Shown: in pieces, positions 8,264-17,571 of the stretch
Position numbering within the stretch: position 1 is the first letter of the stretch
Layout: the number at the start of each line of letters is the position of its first letter
Origin: Pseudomonas fluorescens
GTDB taxonomy: Bacteria; Pseudomonadota; Gammaproteobacteria; Pseudomonadales; Pseudomonadaceae
NCBI RefSeq assembly: GCF_000730425.1
Contig: NZ_CP008896.1
Location: forward strand, 2,914,001-2,978,000
Reading direction: 5' to 3'
DNA: 64,000 nucleotides
Position numbers and translations under genes: made by a program
The notes under the pieces: model-generated
Told to the model about the DNA's origin: nothing
Database searches by the model: none
What the model saw: the letters and a program-made list of their open reading frames with translations, nothing else

Positions 8264-9108
8264 AACCACGTATCCTCGCCGGCCTGATCGGTGCCGGCAT
8301 CCAGGCTTCCCGCACGCCGGCCCTGCATGAGCAGGAAGGCGACTGCCAAGGCTTGCGCTACCTGTATCGCCTGATCGACCTGGATCAGTTGCAACTGGAC
8401 AGCAGCACCCTGCCCGAGCTGCTCAAGGCCGCCGAGCAGATGAACTTCACCGGTCTGAACATCACCTACCCGTGCAAGCAAGCGATCCTGCCATTGCTCG
8501 ATGAACTGTCACCCGAAGCCCGGGGCATCGGCGCGGTCAACACCGTGGTCTGGCGCGACGGCAAACGCATCGGCCACAACACCGATTGCCTGGGCTTTGC
8601 CGAAGGATTTCGCCGTGGCCTGCATGACGCCCCGCGCCAGCGTGTGGTGCAGATGGGGGCCGGTGGCGCGGGCGCGGCGGTCGCCCATGCGCTGTTGGCC
8701 GAAGGTGTCGGGCAGTTGAGTCTTTTCGATGTGAACACTGACCGTGCCCACGGCCTGGCGGCTAACCTCAACCAGCATTTTGGCGCTGGCCGGGCATGTA
8801 CTGGCAATGATCTGGAGCGCGCAATGGCGGCGGCTGACGGCCTGGTCAACAGCACGCCCATGGGCATGGCCAAGCTGCCGGGCATGCCCGTACCAGCAGC
8901 GTTGTTGCACGCGGATCTATGGGTCGCCGAGATCGTCTACTTCCCGCTGGAAACCGAACTGCTGCGCACGGCCCGGGCCTTGGGCTGTCGCACGCTGGAT
9001 GGGGGCAATATGGCCGTGTTCCAGGCGGTGAAAGCGTTTGAGTTGTTCAGCGGTAAGCCGGCAGATGCGCAGCGGATGCTGCAACACTTTCAACAGATGA
9101 ACGACTGA
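8260..9108 (+). CDS. Quinate/shikimate dehydrogenase (AroE family, catabolic NAD type)
   Basis: A 282-residue AroE-fold oxidoreductase. The substrate loop reads SRTPALHE, as in catabolic quinate/shikimate dehydrogenases, rather than the biosynthetic SxSPxxHN. The catalytic Lys sits in TYPCKQ and Asp in NTDCLGFAEGF. The Rossmann motif GAGGAGAAVAHAL is followed by LFDVNTDRA, where an Asp at the end of the second strand favours NAD over NADP. It should oxidise quinate or shikimate to the 3-dehydro compounds used by QuiC. It is coupled to the broken aroQ in front of it and lies in a cluster with quiC, a transporter and a TetR regulator. Confidence 0.85.
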   Translation: MKPRILAGLIGAGIQASRTPALHEQEGDCQGLRYLYRLIDLDQLQLDSSTLPELLKAAEQMNFTGLNITYPCKQAILPLLDELSPEARGIGAVNTVVWRDGKRIGHNTDCLGFAEGFRRGLHDAPRQRVVQMGAGGAGAAVAHALLAEGVGQLSLFDVNTDRAHGLAANLNQHFGAGRACTGNDLERAMAAADGLVNSTPMGMAKLPGMPVPAALLHADLWVAEIVYFPLETELLRTARALGCRTLDGGNMAVFQAVKAFELFSGKPADAQRMLQHFQQMND

Positions 9109-9111
9109 CCT

Positions 9112-9196
9112 CGTAGGAACCGGCTTGCCGGCGATGAGGCCCGTGAATTCTGCGGTGATTTTGAGGGTGCCATCGCCGGCAAGCCGGCTCCTACAG
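9112..9196. repeat. REP doublet (inverted pair)
   Basis: Two REP units face each other: CGTAGGAACCGGCTTGCCGG at the left and its complement GCCGGCAAGCCGGCTCCTAC at the right, with about 35 bases between. The pair lies between the convergent dehydrogenase and TetR genes and overlaps the last TetR codons. Confidence 0.75.
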
Positions 9197-9868
9197 GTGC
9201 ATGTCTGCCTGCAGGTAACGCAGCACCGACTCACAGATCATCGCCCGATGCCGCTGCTTGATCACTTCATCCGACAACTCGGTCTGAAAAATCTCACTGA
9301 AGGTATGGCGGTTGGACACCCGGTAAAAGCTGAACGAATTGATCAGCAAATGCACATCCAGCGGCTCCAGCCCCGAGCGGAATACCCCCTGCTCCGCACC
9401 CCGGCGCAAGGTTGCGCCCAGCGCTTCAAGGATATTGCTGTTCATCGCCTTGATCGCATCCGACTGTTTCACATACTCGGCGTTGTGAATGTTCTCGATG
9501 CTGACAATCCGCACGAAATCCACATTCTGGTCATGGTGGTCGAAGGTGAACTCCACCAGGCGCCGGATCGCCTCCCGCGGCTCCAATTCGGTGAGGTTCA
9601 TCCGGGTCTCGGTGTTACGGATATCGCCGTAGAGCTTTTCCAGGACCTCGACGTACAGCTGCTCCTTACTGCCGAAGTAGTAATAGATCATGCGCTTGGA
9701 GGTGTGGATGCGCTCGGCGATGGCGTCCACCCGCGCTCCCGAAAGCCCCTGCTGCACGAACTCGACAATGGCTTCTTGCAGAATGTTCTCGCGGGTCTTT
9801 TGCGGGTTGTTCTTGCGGCTCTTGCGCGGCGCCACGGGGGTGGCGGGCAATTCGGACGTCGGGGTCAT
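9191..9868 (-). CDS. TetR/AcrR-family regulator of the quinate/shikimate cluster
   Basis: A 225-residue repressor. The DNA-binding domain spans about residues 24-70 (TRENILQEAIVEFVQQGLSG...TSKRMIYYYFGSKEQLY), followed by a helical ligand domain with NVDFVRIVSIENIHNAEYVK. It lies between the dehydrogenase and quiC, which suggests it controls them. Paired operator-like sites in both promoter regions support this. The inducer is not evident; a pathway acid such as quinate or dehydroshikimate is my guess. Confidence 0.8.
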   Translation of the reverse strand: MTPTSELPATPVAPRKSRKNNPQKTRENILQEAIVEFVQQGLSGARVDAIAERIHTSKRMIYYYFGSKEQLYVEVLEKLYGDIRNTETRMNLTELEPREAIRRLVEFTFDHHDQNVDFVRIVSIENIHNAEYVKQSDAIKAMNSNILEALGATLRRGAEQGVFRSGLEPLDVHLLINSFSFYRVSNRHTFSEIFQTELSDEVIKQRHRAMICESVLRYLQADMHL

Positions 9869-9939
9869 GGTGCGCTCACGGCCATCTATGCAGGCCGTGA
9901 TTATGGGCCGCCACGCCTTACGAAGGAAGCGCCAACGCC

Positions 9940-11835
9940 CTACAACTTGGCCTGGCGCAGTGCACCGCTGCGCGACTTGGCCATGGCCGCCAGGCGCACC
10001 GCCACATTGGCGGCGCCATAACCGGCATAACCGTTTTTGCGCTGGATAATCTCGAAGAAAAACCGCCCCTCGAAGGGCTCGGTGTACACATGAAACAGCT
10101 CACCGCCCTGGGCATCACGGTCGTACAACACGTTGTAGTACGCCAGTTCGCTGAGGAACTGATCGTCGAAATCAAAACGCGCCGCCAGGTCATCGTAGTA
10201 ATTGAGCGGGATATCCAATAGCGGCACGCCCGCCTCCTTGGCCCGGCTGACCTCGGCGAAAATATCCGCGCAATCGAAGGCAATATGATGCACACCTGAG
10301 CCGCGATAGCTCGATAACGCATGGGAAATCGCCGTATTGCGGTTCTCGGAGATATTCAGCGGCAGGCGGATCGAACTGCACCGGCTACGCAGCGCCCGGC
10401 TCTTGACCAGGCCGTAGGGGTCCGGCAGCACCACTTCATCGTCGGCCTCGAAATCCAGCAGGCTCTTGTAGAACAGCACCCAACTGTCGAGGCTGTCGGC
10501 TGGCAGGGCCATGGCCATATGGTCGATGCGCAGCAAGCCGCCGGCGCTGTCGCGAGTGGCCTGCAGGTTGAAATCGGTGTTGTAGAGCCCGCCCGCGTGC
10601 GGGTCCACCAGGTAGATCAGGCTGCCGTCCGGCGCGCGGACCGCCGCCAGTTCCAGCTCATTGGGCCCGACCAGGCCGCGATAGGGCTGACCCTTGTAGG
10701 CCACCGCCCGTTCCAGGGCCTTGGCGCTGTCCTTGACGCGAATTGCCGTGGCGCACAACGAGGGGCCGTGGGCCTCGAAAAAGTTGTGGGCAAAGGAATA
10801 AGGCTCGCAGTTGAGAATCAGGTTGATATCACCCTGGCGCAGCAGGCTCACGCTCTTGGAGCGATGCTGCCCAGCCTTGACGAACCCCAGGCGTTGCAGC
10901 CATTGGGTCAGCCGGGCGCCAAGGTTTTCATCCACCGCGAACTCAAGGAATTCAATACCGTCGTACTCGCTGGCAGCCGGGGTCTCAAACAGAACATCCG
11001 GCGGCGTGGCCTGTTGCAGCAGGCGTTGGCGGGTCTTCTCTTCCAGATACAGCAGCGAACGCAAGCCATCCGCCGCGTTGGCCCGGGTGGGCGCGGCGCG
11101 AAAACCATCGTTGAAAATCTCCAGGGACAACGGCCCGCGGTAGCCACTCTGGATGATCGGTGCCAGAAAACCCGGCAGGTCGAACTCGCCCTGGCCGGGG
11201 AAGCAGCGAAAGTGCCGGCTCCACTCCAACACGTCCATGGCCAGGATCGGTGCATCGGCCATTTGCACGAAGAAAATCTTGTCACCAGGGATCTGGGCGA
11301 TAGCCGTCGGGTCGCCCTTAAGCGACAGGGTATGAAAACTGTCCAGCAGCACCCCGAGGCTGGGGTGATCGATCTCGCGCACCAGTTGCCACACCTGTTG
11401 CCAGGTGTTGATGTGCCGGCCCCAGGCCAGGGCCTCATAGCCAATACGCACGCCACGGCGGCCGGCGTGCTCGGCCAGCAGGTTCAGGTCATCACGCAGG
11501 ATCGAATGCTCACCGGTGGCGTCCGCCGAGGCATTGCTGCACACCAGCACCAGATCGGTCCCCAGTTCCTGCATCAGGTCAAACTTGCGCTCGGCCCGCT
11601 CCAGGTTGCGCGCCAGGCGCTCGCGGCGACATCCTTCAAAGTCGCGAAACGGCTGGAACAAGGTGATGGCAATGCCCAGGTCGGCACACATCTGCCGCAC
11701 TTCACGGGGGCTACCGTCGTAATACAGCAAGTCGTTCTCGAAGATTTCCACCCCATCGAACCCGGCCGCTGCAATGGCTTCGAGCTTTTCCGGCAGGGTG
11801 CCGCTCAGGGAAACAGTGGCGATGGAACGTTGCAT
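9940..11835 (-). CDS. quiC: 3-dehydroshikimate dehydratase, fused to HPPD-like domain (QuiC)
   Basis: A 631-residue two-domain enzyme converting 3-dehydroshikimate to protocatechuate. Residues 1 to about 280 form a TIM-barrel of the AsbF/sugar-phosphate isomerase class (SLSGTLPEKLEAIAAAGFDGVEIFENDL, VLLDSFHTL, FVQMADAP, FPGQGEFDL with metal-binding acids). The C-terminal half is a vicinal-oxygen-chelate repeat like 4-hydroxyphenylpyruvate dioxygenase (YRGSGVHHIAFDCADI, EPFEGRFFFEIIQRK). The start at 11835 is chosen because GGGAG lies 9 nt ahead; a start 14 codons earlier lacks such a site. It is divergent from the MFS carrier across a promoter region with TetR-like and PcaR-like sites. Confidence 0.9.
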   Translation of the reverse strand: MQRSIATVSLSGTLPEKLEAIAAAGFDGVEIFENDLLYYDGSPREVRQMCADLGIAITLFQPFRDFEGCRRERLARNLERAERKFDLMQELGTDLVLVCSNASADATGEHSILRDDLNLLAEHAGRRGVRIGYEALAWGRHINTWQQVWQLVREIDHPSLGVLLDSFHTLSLKGDPTAIAQIPGDKIFFVQMADAPILAMDVLEWSRHFRCFPGQGEFDLPGFLAPIIQSGYRGPLSLEIFNDGFRAAPTRANAADGLRSLLYLEEKTRQRLLQQATPPDVLFETPAASEYDGIEFLEFAVDENLGARLTQWLQRLGFVKAGQHRSKSVSLLRQGDINLILNCEPYSFAHNFFEAHGPSLCATAIRVKDSAKALERAVAYKGQPYRGLVGPNELELAAVRAPDGSLIYLVDPHAGGLYNTDFNLQATRDSAGGLLRIDHMAMALPADSLDSWVLFYKSLLDFEADDEVVLPDPYGLVKSRALRSRCSSIRLPLNISENRNTAISHALSSYRGSGVHHIAFDCADIFAEVSRAKEAGVPLLDIPLNYYDDLAARFDFDDQFLSELAYYNVLYDRDAQGGELFHVYTEPFEGRFFFEIIQRKNGYAGYGAANVAVRLAAMAKSRSGALRQAKL

Positions 11836-11909
11836 GGGGTGACTCCCGGCAATGAAGGCTGGTCTTGTTTGCGGCAAATTATTGGCCGCGCGCGGTCAGG
11901 CAGCAATTT

Positions 11910-11933
11910 AAAATGTACCAACCGGTTAGTTTT
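11910..11933 (+). promoter_or_regulatory. TetR-like operator, copy 2
   Basis: AAAATGTAC-N5-GGTTAGTTT, with a near-palindromic core ACCAACCGGTTAGT, lies in the divergent promoter region between quiC and the MFS transporter gene. It matches the site at 8034-8057 at 18 of 24 positions. It is probably bound by the TetR protein encoded at 9191-9868. Confidence 0.6.
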
Positions 11934-11935
11934 AT

Positions 11936-11950
11936 GGGCGATTATCGAAC
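11936..11950 (-). promoter_or_regulatory. PcaR-like operator in the quiC/MFS promoter region
   Basis: On the minus strand the site reads GTTCGATAATCGCCC, one base from the PcaR operator as I recall it (GTTCGATAATCGCAC) and sharing its first 12 bases with the palindrome at 7986-8000. It is two bases from the TetR-like site, so the two regulators could compete or cooperate at this promoter. Confidence 0.6.
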
Positions 11951-12089
11951 AAAATGACGATGGGTGAATTGACGATTTTTTAGCCGGTGCGCACCATCGA
12001 TTGCGCATCCAGGGCCGTTATTTATCGGCGTACACCTGCGATCACCACCCAGAACGCATCATAAAAATTTCAAAAAACGGGTACCTCTC

Positions 12090-13424
12090 ATGCCTTCGCA
12101 AAATTCCGCCGTGGCCCCGCGCCCCGGCAACCCGCAAGCGGCCATTGGCGACAAGATTCGCGGCGCCCTCGCCGTCGGCAAAACCCGCTGGGGCATGCTG
12201 GCCCTGGTGTTTTTCGCCACCACCTTGAACTACATCGACCGTGCCGCCCTGGGCGTGATGCAGCCGATCCTGGCCAAGGAGATGAGCTGGACGGCGATGG
12301 ACTACGCCAACATCAACTTCTGGTTCCAGGTCGGCTACGCCATTGGTTTTGTCTTGCAAGGCCGGCTGATCGACCGGGTCGGCGTCAAGCGCGTGTTCTT
12401 CTGCGCCGTGCTGCTGTGGAGCATCGCCACCGGCGCCCACGGCCTGGCGACCTCGGCGGTGGGGTTTATGGTCTGCCGCTTTATCCTCGGCTTGACCGAA
12501 GCAGCCAACTACCCGGCCTGCGTCAAGACCACCCGCCTGTGGTTCCCCGCCGGGGAGCGCGCAGTGGCCACCGGCATCTTCAACGCCGGCACCAACGTCG
12601 GCGCCATGCTCACACCGATGATGTTGCCGCTGGTGCTGCATGTATGGGGCTGGCAGGCCGCTTTCCTGTGCATGGCTGCGCTGGGTGGAATCTGGCTGAT
12701 GTTCTGGGGCCTGAAGTACTACAACCCCGAAGACCATCCGAGCGTGAAGCAATCGGAACTGGACTACGTGCAACAGGAAGCCGAGCCGGAACAATCCCGC
12801 GTGCCGTTCAGCCGCATCCTGCGCATGCGCGGCACCTGGGCCTTCGCCATTGCCTATGCCCTGACCGCGCCGGTGTTCTGGTTCTATCTGTACTGGCTGC
12901 CGCCCTTTCTCAACCAGCAGTACAACCTGGGGATCAACGTGACCCAGATGGGTATCCCGTTGATCATCATTTACCTGACCGCAGACTTCGGCAGCGTGGG
13001 CGGCGGGATTCTGTCCTCGTTCCTGATCGGGCGCGGCATGCAGCCAATCAAGGCGCGCCTGCTGTCGATGCTGCTGTTTGCCTGCTGCATCGTCGGCGTG
13101 ATCATGGCCGCAGGCTCCAGCCAACTGTGGGTCGCGGTGTTCGCCATCTCCCTGGCCATCGGCGCGCACCAGGCCTGGACCGCCAATATCTGGAGCCTGG
13201 TGATGGACTACACCCCCAAGCACATGATGAGCACGGTGTTTGGCTTTGGCGGGATGTGCGCGGCTATCGGCGGGATGTTCATGACGCAGATCGTCGGCCA
13301 TATCCTGACCGTGACCCACAACAACTACACCGTGCTGTTCACCCTGATCCCGGCGATGTACTTCATCGCCCTGACGTGGATGTACTTCATGGCCCCGCGC
13401 AAGATCCCCACCGTCGCCGCCTGA
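12090..13424 (+). CDS. MFS transporter, probable quinate/shikimate-type organic acid uptake
   Basis: A 444-residue carrier with 12 predicted helices. N-terminal signatures are FFATTLNYIDRAALGVMQP and, after TM2, GRLIDRVGVKRVF, as in the anion:cation symporter branch that imports sugar acids and aromatic acids. The second half begins near RMRGTWAFAIAYALTAPVFWF. It is divergent from quiC with 254 nt between, where the shared operators lie. Substrate is inferred only from the neighbours: quinate, shikimate or dehydroshikimate. Confidence 0.85.
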   Translation: MPSQNSAVAPRPGNPQAAIGDKIRGALAVGKTRWGMLALVFFATTLNYIDRAALGVMQPILAKEMSWTAMDYANINFWFQVGYAIGFVLQGRLIDRVGVKRVFFCAVLLWSIATGAHGLATSAVGFMVCRFILGLTEAANYPACVKTTRLWFPAGERAVATGIFNAGTNVGAMLTPMMLPLVLHVWGWQAAFLCMAALGGIWLMFWGLKYYNPEDHPSVKQSELDYVQQEAEPEQSRVPFSRILRMRGTWAFAIAYALTAPVFWFYLYWLPPFLNQQYNLGINVTQMGIPLIIIYLTADFGSVGGGILSSFLIGRGMQPIKARLLSMLLFACCIVGVIMAAGSSQLWVAVFAISLAIGAHQAWTANIWSLVMDYTPKHMMSTVFGFGGMCAAIGGMFMTQIVGHILTVTHNNYTVLFTLIPAMYFIALTWMYFMAPRKIPTVAA

Positions 13425-13425
13425 T

Positions 13426-14304
13426 TCAACGCCGCCGCTGCTGCCAGGCAGCGGCCAGGCCGCTCAGGCAGATCACCCCGATCCCGACCACCGTGGTCAG
13501 GTCCGGGGTGTGATTGAACACCAGCCAGCCCAACAACCCCGCAAACACGATCTGGCAATAGCCGAATGGCGCCAGCAAGGCCGGCGCAGCGAAGCGGAAG
13601 GCCTGGGTCAACATCAAATGCGCGGTCATCCCGCAGGTGCCCAGGGCCAACATCAACAGGCCATGGCCCACGGTCGGTACGTCCCAGAAAAATGGCACCA
13701 GCGCACTCATCACCAGGGTATTGCACAGGCCAGCGAAGAAGTTGCTGGTGGTCGGGCTGTCGTATTGGCTGAGAATGCGGGTCAGCAGTTGGTAGAAACA
13801 GAAGAACAACGCCGACACCAACGGCAGCAACACCGCCGGGGTGAACAACTCACCGCCCGGGTGCACGATGATGAGCACCCCGACAAAACCGCAGATCACC
13901 GCCAGCCACTGGCCGCGTGTCACCTGCTCGCCCAGCAGCGGCACCGACAGGGCCGTCACCAGGATCGGCGCGAGGAAGTTCACCGCCGTGGCTTCCGCCA
14001 ACGGGATGTAATGCAGGGCTGTGGTAAAGAACAGGCTGGTGCCCAGCAGGCACAAGGCCCTGGCAACCTGCAACAACGGGCGCTTGCTGCGCAGTACACG
14101 CAGGCCCGATTGCGGCAGGAAAATCCCCGCCATCAACAACGTATGCACCATATAACGGGCCCACACCACCATCACGATAGGGTAGAAGCCGGCCAGGTAT
14201 TTGGACAACGCGTCATGGCTGGAAAACAGAAACGTCGCCAGCACAATCAGCACGATGCCCTTGAAGGGATGGTTGACGCCGGAAAGAGGGGTGCTGAGGG
14301 TCAT
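13426..14304 (-). CDS. EamA-type DMT permease
   Basis: A 292-residue protein of ten hydrophobic helices arranged as two EamA repeats (FKGIVLIVLATFLFSSHDALSKYLAG and VLLPLVSALFFCFYQLLTRIL). Such drug/metabolite exporters move amino acids, nucleosides or other small metabolites outward. The start at 14304 (MTLSTPL) follows an AGAA-rich weak ribosome site and removes 13 residues of non-membrane sequence. It converges with the quinate transporter, 1 nt apart. Substrate unknown. Confidence 0.8.
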   Translation of the reverse strand: MTLSTPLSGVNHPFKGIVLIVLATFLFSSHDALSKYLAGFYPIVMVVWARYMVHTLLMAGIFLPQSGLRVLRSKRPLLQVARALCLLGTSLFFTTALHYIPLAEATAVNFLAPILVTALSVPLLGEQVTRGQWLAVICGFVGVLIIVHPGGELFTPAVLLPLVSALFFCFYQLLTRILSQYDSPTTSNFFAGLCNTLVMSALVPFFWDVPTVGHGLLMLALGTCGMTAHLMLTQAFRFAAPALLAPFGYCQIVFAGLLGWLVFNHTPDLTTVVGIGVICLSGLAAAWQQRRR

Positions 14305-14495
14305 TGAATTCTCGTGCGTGACAGGCTGAAATGACCGCCGCAAGCAGTGGCACTCAACACGCTAATCTAGAGCGGGTGGTGCATCGGTCTCAAGAGCATA
14401 ACCAAACAGCGGGCGATCAGCGCACTAATTCGCCCGAACCCAGTCCAACCCTGCACGCCAGCCTGCCAGTGCATATTTTTTAACCAAGGCCCCCG

Positions 14496-14909
14496 ATGAA
14501 AAAAAACCTGTTGATCCTTTCGACCCTCGCCCTGCTAAGCGCCTGCGATAAAGCCCCCGAGGCCCCGAAGCCGGCGCCGCCCTCGGTGCAGGCGACCCTG
14601 GTACCGGAAACCCTGCCCACCGACAAATGGGTCGGCCAGTGGGTCGGCGTCGAAGGCCTGCACCTGACTGTCAGCAAGGACGACAGCATTGGCCGCGGGC
14701 ATTACCTTTTGACCATGCAATACGGCCTGGATACCGATGCCACCGGCACCTTCAAGGGCGAGGCTGGCGAAGGCGGCATCACCTTCAACCGCCCGGACGG
14801 CCCGCAAGTGCTGCGCGCCGGCGACGGCGCCGCCACCGGTTTGAAATGGCTGGCCGATAAAAAAGATTGCCTGGTGGTCAATACGGGCGAAGGGTATTGC
14901 CGCCAATAA
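14496..14909 (+). CDS. Small lipoprotein of unknown function
   Basis: A 137-residue protein with a lipoprotein signal (MKKNLLILSTLALLSAC, lipidated Cys at residue 17) followed by a Pro/Ala-rich linker. The folded part (about residues 43-137) has WVGQWVGVEGLHLTV and ends in two cysteines, resembling a small lipocalin-like or barrel domain in strand pattern only. No family is recognised. It stands alone between a divergent permease and the protease gene. Confidence 0.6.
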   Translation: MKKNLLILSTLALLSACDKAPEAPKPAPPSVQATLVPETLPTDKWVGQWVGVEGLHLTVSKDDSIGRGHYLLTMQYGLDTDATGTFKGEAGEGGITFNRPDGPQVLRAGDGAATGLKWLADKKDCLVVNTGEGYCRQ

Positions 14910-14934
14910 CGGCCATACTCAATCACAACCCCCA

Positions 14935-15039
14935 CTGCAGGAGCCGGCTTGCCGGCGATAGCGGCCGATTTAGCGCTGCGGGGCGTCAGGTAACCAACAT
15001 CATCGTTGACGACCATCGCCGGCAAGCCGGCTCCTGCAA
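14935..15039. repeat. REP doublet (inverted pair)
   Basis: GCAGGAGCCGGCTTGCCGGC at the left is mirrored by GCCGGCAAGCCGGCTCCTGC at the right, with about 60 bases between. The pair lies just upstream of the YpfJ-type protease gene, after the lipoprotein gene. Confidence 0.75.
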
Positions 15040-15077
15040 AAACGCGGTGCAAACAAGTACATCAAGAGGATTGCCCC

Positions 15078-15965
15078 ATGCTATGGAAAAAGGGTCGTCG
15101 CAGCGACAACGTGGTCGACGCGCGCAATGACAGCGGCGGTGGCGGCGGCATGCGCTTTGGGGGCGGCAAGGGCTTGAGCCTGACCGCCATCGTACTGATC
15201 GTCGGCATCGGCCTGCTGACCGGCCAGGACCCGATGCAGATCCTCGGGCAACTGAGCGGCCAGATGACCGAGCAAGCCCCTTCGGTCAGCCCGCAAACCC
15301 GCCAGGCACCGCCAGCCAACGATGAGCAGGCAGACTTCGTGCGTGCCGTGCTGGGCGACACCGAAGACACCTGGGGCCAGGTGTTCCAGGAAAACGGCCT
15401 GGCCTACAAGAATCCCAAGCTGATCCTGTTTCGTGGGCGAGTAAATTCCGCCTGTGGCGGCGCGACCTCCGCCAGCGGCCCGTTCTATTGCCCGGCCGAC
15501 CAGCAGGTTTACCTGGACCTGGATTTTTTCCGGGAAATGTCCCAACGCTTCCAGGCGGCCGGCGACTTTGCCCAGGCCTATGTGATTGCCCACGAAGTCG
15601 GCCACCATGTACAAACCCTGTTGGGGATTTCATCGAAGATTCAGGTCGCGCGCCAGCAAGGCCGGCAGATGCAAGGCGATGGTGGCCTGCTGGTCCGCCA
15701 GGAGCTGCAGGCTGACTGCTTCGCCGGGGTCTGGGCCAATCGTGCGCAAAAGCGCCTGAACTGGCTGGAGCCGGGCGACATCGAAGAGGCGCTGAACGCC
15801 GCCAACGCCATCGGTGATGACCGCTTGCAGCAACAGGGCCAGGGCCGTGTGGTCCCCGACTCGTTCACCCACGGCACTTCGCAACAGCGGGTCCGCTGGT
15901 TCAAGACCGGGTTTGCCCAGGGCCAGATCAGCCAATGCGACACCTTTTCGGCCAAGAGCCTGTAA
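15078..15965 (+). CDS. Neutral zinc metallopeptidase, YpfJ family
   Basis: A 295-residue membrane-anchored protease-like protein. The start MLWKKGRRSDNV and the Gly-rich GGGGGMRFGGGKG lead into one transmembrane helix (about residues 34-52). The soluble domain has VYLDLDFFREM and the zinc motif AHEVGHH (HExxH) near residue 175, then LRQELQADCFAGVWA with the third metal ligand, and ends with FKTGFAQG...CDTF. These are standard marks of the family; a physiological substrate is not known. The stop codon abuts the next gene's ATG, so the two are likely cotranscribed. Confidence 0.88.
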   Translation: MLWKKGRRSDNVVDARNDSGGGGGMRFGGGKGLSLTAIVLIVGIGLLTGQDPMQILGQLSGQMTEQAPSVSPQTRQAPPANDEQADFVRAVLGDTEDTWGQVFQENGLAYKNPKLILFRGRVNSACGGATSASGPFYCPADQQVYLDLDFFREMSQRFQAAGDFAQAYVIAHEVGHHVQTLLGISSKIQVARQQGRQMQGDGGLLVRQELQADCFAGVWANRAQKRLNWLEPGDIEEALNAANAIGDDRLQQQGQGRVVPDSFTHGTSQQRVRWFKTGFAQGQISQCDTFSAKSL

Positions 15966-16943
15966 ATGAATACACGGTACGGATGGCTACTGGGCTTGCT
16001 GATCACCGGCTCCAGCGCCACCCTGGCCGCCGGGCAGGCGGTCAAGGTGATCAGCCCCGAACGGTTCACCCTGCAGGCCGGCGACCTGAGCCTGGGCCTG
16101 AGCCAGGACTGGCGCCAGCCGCTGCCACAAGTCACCCAGGCGTTGATCATCGTCCATGGCCGGTTGCGCAACGCCCAGACCTACCTCAAAAGCGCCGAAG
16201 ACGCCGCCGCCCACGCGGGACAAGGCGCCAGCACTCTGGTGATTGCGCCACAGTTTCTCAACGATGCCGATATCCAGCGCCATCACTTGGGCGACAGCGT
16301 GCTGCGCTGGCACGGCAATGCCTGGATGGCTGGCGAGGCGTCAATCGGCCTTGGCCAGATCAGTTCCTACGGCGCCCTCGACCAGATCATCAAGCACCTG
16401 GGCAACCGCACACTGTTCCCGGCCCTCAAGGAAATAGTCATCGCCGGGCATTCCGGTGGCGGCCAGGTGGTACAACGCTTTGCCCTGACCGCCCATGACC
16501 ACCCGGCCCTGCAGGCGGCGGGGATCAGCCTGCGCTATGTGATCGCCAACCCGTCGTCCTACGCCTACTTCAGCCCGCAACGACCGGTGCAATTGGCGCC
16601 GGCCAGTTGCCCGGATTTCAATGACTGGAAGTACGGCATGCAAAAACTGCCGGCCTACGCCAACGGCCAAAGCCCCGAACAATTGGAAAAAGCCTACGTC
16701 GCGCGTGACATCACCTACCTGCTGGGCCAGCAGGACACCGACCCCAACCACCCGGCCCTGGACAAGAGCTGCGCAGCCGAGGCCCAGGGCGCTTATCGGC
16801 TGATTCGCGGGCACAACTATTTTGATTACCTCAAGCTGCGACATCCGCAGTTGAGCCAGAGGTTGGTTGAGGTGCCAGGCGTTGGGCATGACGGCGACAA
16901 GATGTTTACCTCGCCGCAGGGGCAGGCGGCCCTGTTCCACTAA
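15966..16943 (+). CDS. Secreted alpha/beta-hydrolase-like protein
   Basis: A 325-residue protein with an N-terminal signal peptide (LLGLLITGSSATLAAG). It keeps the fold marks of an alpha/beta hydrolase: ALIIVHG for the oxyanion strand and IAGHSGGGQV, a GxSxG nucleophile elbow (Ser near residue 162). A late His (VPGVGHDG, near 312) may be the general base. Starting directly at the protease stop codon, it probably shares its mRNA. Substrate unknown; an esterase or a peptidase-like role are both possible. Confidence 0.7.
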   Translation: MNTRYGWLLGLLITGSSATLAAGQAVKVISPERFTLQAGDLSLGLSQDWRQPLPQVTQALIIVHGRLRNAQTYLKSAEDAAAHAGQGASTLVIAPQFLNDADIQRHHLGDSVLRWHGNAWMAGEASIGLGQISSYGALDQIIKHLGNRTLFPALKEIVIAGHSGGGQVVQRFALTAHDHPALQAAGISLRYVIANPSSYAYFSPQRPVQLAPASCPDFNDWKYGMQKLPAYANGQSPEQLEKAYVARDITYLLGQQDTDPNHPALDKSCAAEAQGAYRLIRGHNYFDYLKLRHPQLSQRLVEVPGVGHDGDKMFTSPQGQAALFH

Positions 16944-16983
16944 TCCGTCAGACAAAACCCACATTTGATTTTTGATGCTTGGT

Positions 16984-17571
16984 TTAGATCATCTGGCGCA
17001 ATGCCGCGCAGTCCCTGGCGTGCCAATCGGCCAATCCCGGCCATGGGTTTTCAGGCAGGTTGACCAACACCGTCTGCGTCCCCGCCGCCCGGCCGCAATC
17101 GAGGTCAAAGCGATAGTCCCCCACCATCACCATCTGGCTGGGTGCCACCTCCCAGGCCCGCGCCAGTTTCAGCAGGCCACCGGGGTCCGGCTTGGGCGGG
17201 GCGTCGTCACGGCCCAATACATCTTCCACGGCAAAACAGTCCGCCAGGCCGATGGCCTGCAAGGTGATGTGCGCCAACGCCTGAGCATTGCGCGTCAGGA
17301 TCCCCAGGCGACAGCCCCGTGCCGCCAAGTCCCGAACCAGTTCCACCGCGCCCGTGGCCGCCGTTGAGCCCAGCGCCAGCTCGCGCTCATGTTCCAGCAA
17401 CCAGGCATGCTTGGCTGCGGCTTCTGCCGCAGGCAATGCCGCCAGGTGGGTGAGGATGTCATCGACAAGCGGGATATCCAGTGCCACGCGGATCGCCGCA
17501 AAGTCATGCACGGCCACGGTGAGCGTACCGTCCATATCAAACACCCAGTGTTTGACGTGCGCCAGGCTCAC
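16984..17571 (-). CDS. HAD-superfamily phosphatase, subfamily IA
   Basis: A 195-residue hydrolase. Motif I is FDMDGTLT with the nucleophile and acid Asp, motif II is ILTRNAQ, and motif IV is VMVGDYRFDLDCGRAAG. The small helical cap falls between motifs I and II. The start is taken as GTG at 17571, which overlaps the thioesterase stop by 4 nt (GTGA); the longer frame upstream runs inside that gene and has no HAD character. Probably a phosphoglycolate- or nucleotide-type small-molecule phosphatase; substrate not determined. Confidence 0.85.
   Translation of the reverse strand: MSLAHVKHWVFDMDGTLTVAVHDFAAIRVALDIPLVDDILTHLAALPAAEAAAKHAWLLEHERELALGSTAATGAVELVRDLAARGCRLGILTRNAQALAHITLQAIGLADCFAVEDVLGRDDAPPKPDPGGLLKLARAWEVAPSQMVMVGDYRFDLDCGRAAGTQTVLVNLPENPWPGLADWHARDCAALRQMI

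Noticed and set aside
10321..11967. 548-codon plus-strand frame opposite quiC
   Set aside because: Antisense shadow of a well-supported two-domain enzyme; low-complexity Gln/Gly/Val composition.
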